From positions 1-64,000 of the forward strand of contig JAETXT010000007.1 of NCBI GenBank assembly GCA_019188255.1: a DNA stretch of 64,000 nucleotides, given 5' to 3'. The notes beneath the pieces are model-generated. The model did no database searches and had not been told where the DNA came from. It worked only from the letters and a program-made list of their open reading frames with translations. Position numbers and translations under genes: made by a program. This DNA comes from Verticillium longisporum. Taxonomy: Eukaryota; Ascomycota; Sordariomycetes; Glomerellales; Plectosphaerellaceae. Below, piece after piece: positions 59,787 to 64,000 of this stretch. Position 1 is the stretch's first letter, and each line of letters opens with the position of its first letter.

Positions 59787-61702
59787 TCATGACGCTGAAT
59801 ATGGCCTTCGCCTCATCCTGACCCGCAAGCCTTCTTGTCGTGGGAACCAACTGCAAATAACCTTCCAGTCTGCCTTTTCCGACAACTCAATGTCGTACAG
59901 CGTGATGAGCGTAGCCAAAACCTTGTAAGACTGGAACAACCCCAGGTTCTTGCCGATGCAGCTTCTGCTTCCGCCCCCAAAGGACAAGTCCGCCTTGTTC
60001 ATCAGGGTCAGGCGCGACTGGAAGGACTCTTCCGTCTCACCTCCAACCTCGTCCCTCAACCAGCGCTCTGGTCGGAACGCGTCGGCATCAACGCCAAAGA
60101 CCGATTGGTTTCGATTCGTGATGTAAGGGCTCACCCCGATGATAGTTCCCCCGGGCAGATAGTCGCCGTTGGGTAGCGTAAACCCGCCAGCCGGGACGTA
60201 GCGTTCCATGGACATAGAGACGCCTGGAAGAACTCGGAGCGCTTCGCGAACGACAGCATCGACGTAAGGAATGGCGCGGACTTCTTTGTATGCCGGTGGA
60301 ACCATTCCGCGCTCTTGGAAACGCTTTAAACGAATTTCACCGCTAAGCCGAGACCAGACTTTGGGATTGCTGAGGGAGAAGTACAGAGCGCTTCGGATGG
60401 TGATCGCAGTAGTCTGGACGAGTACGTCAGACATTATTGGGAAGCTCAGCGTGGGCAAAATAATCGACTTACATCGCTTCCTGCGATCATATTGACCATG
60501 AGCCAGGAAATGATCTGAGGGTCACTGACGTTTTCAGGGTCGTCGTTCTTGGCGGCAATGAAGTGATCGAGAAAGTCGGGAATGTCGGGGTTGTGGTATT
60601 CCTTGTCTGCACCAGTATAGCGGTCTTGTAAGCGTTGAATCGAGATGCCAGTGGAAGTATTGAATCCGGGTGGTCCGACACGGTAAACGGGATTCTTGTC
60701 GAAAACTCGGTCGAGGAACGGCATGGCTCCGACGACGACAAAGTAGTCCTGTGCTTTGTCGGCAGCATGGAGAACGCCATCGAAATCGAAGCCTTTATCC
60801 AGATAACCGAACGGCTTGGAGAACGTCACAGCACCAGTCACATCCCAGGTATCTGCATTCAATCAGTACTCGAAATAAGTCCAAGGCTTCGTTCAATTCA
60901 TTCCCGGGGAAGATACAGAAAGGGGAACCTCGCTCGTAGGATCTATGGCAGGGTTAACTTACAGAATAGAATCCACTGGCCAAGGTCAAACTCCCGCTTG
61001 TCGTCTGGAACATTGATGAACCGTCTCTCCAGGTCTTGGCAGAGCTTCTTGATGACTGAGTCAATATGAGGCTCGAGCGCGGCAGTGGCAGAAGGCGAGT
61101 AGAATTTGGCAATTGGCTTCCTCTCCTTTGCGTGCTGCTTTGGATTGGTGTGGCTGAACAGGTTGAGTACGATCTGATTATTGACAAGTGCGCTACTTCC
61201 ATGGTACCACGGAGTCTACGTCGACAATGAGTTAGCATCGTGGTGACAAAATTGCCTCCCAGTGACTGACCTTAAGCCAATTCCCCTTGGTGCTGAACAC
61301 CGTCTGGATAATTTCTGGTATGTCAACATCAATGATGTATGGCGTGATCCGAACAATAGAACCGTGCTTCTTGTGTAGTCTTTCCAACTGTAATTGAGAG
61401 TTACCTGTCCAATTCCAGTACATGTACCAGAGCCTGGTCCATCCTGGAGTCCGATTGGGATGTTAACATCAATGCTTATGGGCTTCTTACCTCATCGGTG
61501 TTTGATTGGAGGCGCATGACTCACGTGCGAGAAATGGTCCTGGGTACTTTCTAAGGGGCGAATAAAGCTCCTCATACAAACACCACAATAGAAAGGTGGC
61601 AGCTGGTATCAAGAAGAGTATCGGAAATGGCGACTTCTCTGTCCCTACTCCTGTTACTGGAGGAGCTCGTTCGAGGTCAAGACCACTGGAGTTGTCCGCC
61701 AT
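59787..61702 (-). CDS. Cytochrome P450 monooxygenase (pisatin-demethylase-like group)
   Basis: Exons 61702-61525, 61443-61271, 61215-60963, 60852-60473 and 60413-59787 splice to 536 residues; introns are 55-110 nt. It is a haem-thiolate monooxygenase of the endoplasmic reticulum using NADPH-P450 reductase. A membrane anchor sits at about 24-42 (PILFLIPAATFLLWCLY), followed by a proline hinge KYPGPFLAR. The I-helix is AGSDTT (325-330); ExxR is E385..R388; the PERW-type motif FRPERW is present; the haem loop is FGGGSRSCIG with ligand C480. The start at 61702 is the first ATG; upstream codons in frame include no ATG. The substrate is unknown; the overall style recalls fungal P450s near pisatin demethylase, on impression only. 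The frame is intact. It is divergent from the membrane protein at 62366. Confidence 0.92.
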
Positions 61703-62365
61703 CTTCAAGTAGCCTGACCAAACAGGCGTTGGACCGGTCAGTAGCAAAAAAAACGACGGACAAGTAGTGCGGCAGCGGCTTCAGTGAGAAAGAGAGATCC
61801 CCGCAGTATAAGTTTACTGGGTGGCACCAAAGTTCCAGAAAGGATGGATACCCCGGAACATTGGTCTAGGAAGGCCGTCGTGGGGGATAGGCGCACGCGA
61901 CAGGGATCGGAACATGGGGCGATGCAGCCCGGTCTTGGGATTTTCTGTCACGGCCAACGTGATGCGCATCGATCAGGGGTATATCAGCCAACACTGCACA
62001 ACGAAAGCTCGGCATCCCACTTTTCTCGACCACTCGCATCTTCCAACAGCGTTCCATTGTGGACCATCAGGCCACTATCAATTGTCGCGTCAGCCGGGGA
62101 ACCAGTGTAGGAGGGAAGCTAGGCCCGGGCCCTTCCCAGGATCCTTGACGCACAGCCTGGGGTATTTCGGTGTAGATGATGGCCAGGTCACAATTCTGGA
62201 GGGGGGATTTGTGAACCCATACTTTGTCATAGGAAAGATTCAAACCAGATTCTTGATACCAAGGGTGTTCATTCTGTCTGACGCATATCCCAAGCGACTT
62301 GTTCACCCAGCGTTTGCTTTTCAAAGACAAATCGCCATTGACATACAAAGGAAACTTTCACAACC
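61703..62365. promoter_or_regulatory. Shared divergent promoter region, P450 / rhodopsin-type protein
   Basis: 663 bp separate the two ATGs, which point away from each other. Such spacing is compatible with a bidirectional promoter. No clear TATA box or known factor site stands out. Confidence 0.5.
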
Positions 62366-63720
62366 ATGGCGGGTAGTGAGAAAGGACAGGCGGCCGTGGC
62401 CGTCATGTGGACCCTGACAGCCATTACACTTGTCTTCTTGTGTCTCCGTCTCGTGACGAGATACTTCATCATTGATCAGCTCGGCTTCGACGATTATACT
62501 TATGTTTTAGCGGCGGTGAGCCAGGCCCTGGAGACCCACGAAGCTATGAGTTGCTGCTGACTTTTGAATCTGTTTCTTAGATCTTGCTGGTTCTGTACAC
62601 AACCTTTACTCATGTGGCAGAAGGATACGGATTTGGTCGTTCGATTTACGGCCTCGAAACCAAAGATGCAACAGCTGCAATCAAGTGGGAAATGGTCGGG
62701 CAGTCATTTTCGATTATTGGCATGGCCGTGTCCAAGATATCGCTGGGGTTGTTCCTCCTTCGACTGACAGTGGTTCACTGGCATCGAGTGGCGATCTGGA
62801 CCGTGATGGGTGTTCTTCTCGCCGATTCGATCGCAACAGTCATCTCGTTTTGGTTCCAGTGCAGTCCGCCGAGGGCAATATTCGACCTGGAGCTACGTCC
62901 AACGGCCAAGTGCGACTGGGACATCACTCCCGTGGCCGTCACTCTGGGTGGTAAGTTATCTGATCTCGGCAACAGCGAATCGCAAGTCTGACGCTTTCAG
63001 TCTGTTGCGTCATCTCCGACTTCTTCTTTGCTGCTTTCCCAACGCTGATCGTATGGGACTTGAAGATGAAGAGGAAAGAGAAGATACTCATCGCTGTCAA
63101 TATGGGTCTGGGTGTTATGTAAGGTCCCCTACTAGTACAATCGCTGTTGGCCAGCCTCGCTAACCGATGCCCCCTCAGTGCTGGTGCTGCAGGTATCGTC
63201 AGAACGTATGAGGTAGCAACTGGGTTTACAGAAAACTACACCGGTAGGAGCCTCCTCCTCGCGATTTAGGACTCAGACTGATGGCTCAACAGAGGACACA
63301 GTCCCACTTATCGTATGGTCGTGCGCCGAGCAATCCGTCACCATGATCTGTATCGGCATTCCGCTCTTGCGACCCCTTTACCGACACGTTTTCAAGCGCG
63401 ACAATCTGTCCTCGTCGTCAAACGCACAATATCACAAGTACGGCGAGGGAACGGACAAGAAGAGCTACAAGATGAGTGGGATCTCGAAGAAACAAAGAGC
63501 AGAGGGCAGTACGGACAGCAGAGATGCAAGCAATGCCAGCTTGGGTCTTGGCAGCCAGACTGTGACAGACATTGGGGCTTTGACCAACAATAGCAGCAAC
63601 GAACACATACTCGGCATTGAGACTTTACGAAACTCGAGCGACGCTGGTTCGTCGGGCAATCGGCTCAACGGGGGGATACGGGTCAAAGAGGATGTCCAGG
63701 TCGAGTGGAGCAATCGGTGA
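62366..63720 (+). CDS. Seven-helix rhodopsin-type (Pth11-related) integral membrane protein
   Basis: Exons 62366-62515, 62581-62950, 63001-63118, 63179-63243 and 63293-63720 give 376 residues; introns are 49-65 nt. Seven hydrophobic helices are spread over about residues 10-260, with features common to the fungal rhodopsin-domain/Pth11-like family: LRLVTRYF after helix 1, LGFDDYTYVLA before helix 2, a helix 3 SKISLGLFLLRL, FQCSPP in the middle, and a WSCAEQSVTMICIGIPLLRPL last helix. The roughly 110-residue Ser/Asn-rich cytoplasmic tail is also typical. There is no N-terminal CFEM domain. Some relatives act as receptors for surface or host cues; most have no known ligand. The frame is intact. 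Confidence 0.88.
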
Positions 63721-64000
63721 CGGAGATGTGACGAAGAGGGCATGGTGTGCATCCGGCCGCTGATCGGGAGCGGATGATTGTTTGGTACAGTATGGATGCT
63801 GCAACATCGATGACATGGATGTTACGCCAACTGCCTAGTTCATTGGAAGAGCATCCGAGACATTCTCAACCGCAGGGCATGCTGTGCAAGCTGTCATGTT
63901 ATAATACCTTCTAATTCTCCATAGAACAAGGATCGCAGAGAGGAAAGAGACTTGGAAACTCGAAGAGAAATCAACAGAGGGCCCAGTCGTGAAGGATGCT
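63721..64000. other. 3' flank to the window end
   Basis: 280 bp downstream of the membrane protein gene. No further gene is visible. Confidence 0.5.

Overview
The window looks like one chromosome end of a filamentous ascomycete (Pezizomycotina, most likely Sordariomycetes). It opens on telomeric TAACCC repeats. Genes carry short (about 47-145 nt) GT..AG introns, and products include a chitin deacetylase, an N2227-type methyltransferase, a tyrosinase, a P450 and a Pth11/rhodopsin-type membrane protein. Three long AT-rich blocks have lost almost every CA/TG dinucleotide, the mark of repeat-induced point mutation (RIP). Genus is not determined.

Layout. 1-1114: telomere fused to a truncated pogo/Fot1-type DNA transposon whose transposase frame stays open into the telomere. 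1117-10330: RIP-decayed block with two inverted pieces of a Ty1/copia element and unassigned AT-rich DNA. 10331-34744: gene island. It holds a 1131-codon secreted-protein pseudogene with seven nonsense codons, a chitin deacetylase, a sugar transporter with a one-base frameshift, tRNA-Arg, a sphingolipid C9-methyltransferase-like gene with one in-frame TAG, a DUF1304 membrane protein, an N2227 (carnosine N-methyltransferase-like) gene, a flavin monooxygenase and a small secreted protein. 34745-41863: one RIP-decayed Ty3/gypsy chromovirus, complete from LTR to LTR, flanked by TCTAT duplications. 41864-45561: small island with a tyrosinase. 45562-59005: AT-rich block bounded by inverted copies of one LTR-like sequence, holding gypsy and copia remnants and one un-RIPped pogo element with 46-bp inverted repeats. 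59006-64000: tRNA-Leu, then a divergent P450 / rhodopsin-type membrane protein pair.

How it fits together. This is a two-compartment genome end. Retroelements were silenced by mutation and pogo elements arrived later, since they keep normal CA/TG content. The gene island between the blocks is decaying: three of its genes carry small lesions, and those in the gene nearest the repeats are all CAG/CAA-to-stop changes as RIP would produce. Intact genes are mostly secreted, membrane or specialised-metabolism functions, typical of subtelomeres. I saw no canonical biosynthetic core enzyme (PKS, NRPS, terpene synthase). The most unusual structure is the transposase-telomere fusion, followed by the mixed-family flanks of the internal pogo element.

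Gene models were spliced by eye; domain and family names come from recognised motifs, not searches.
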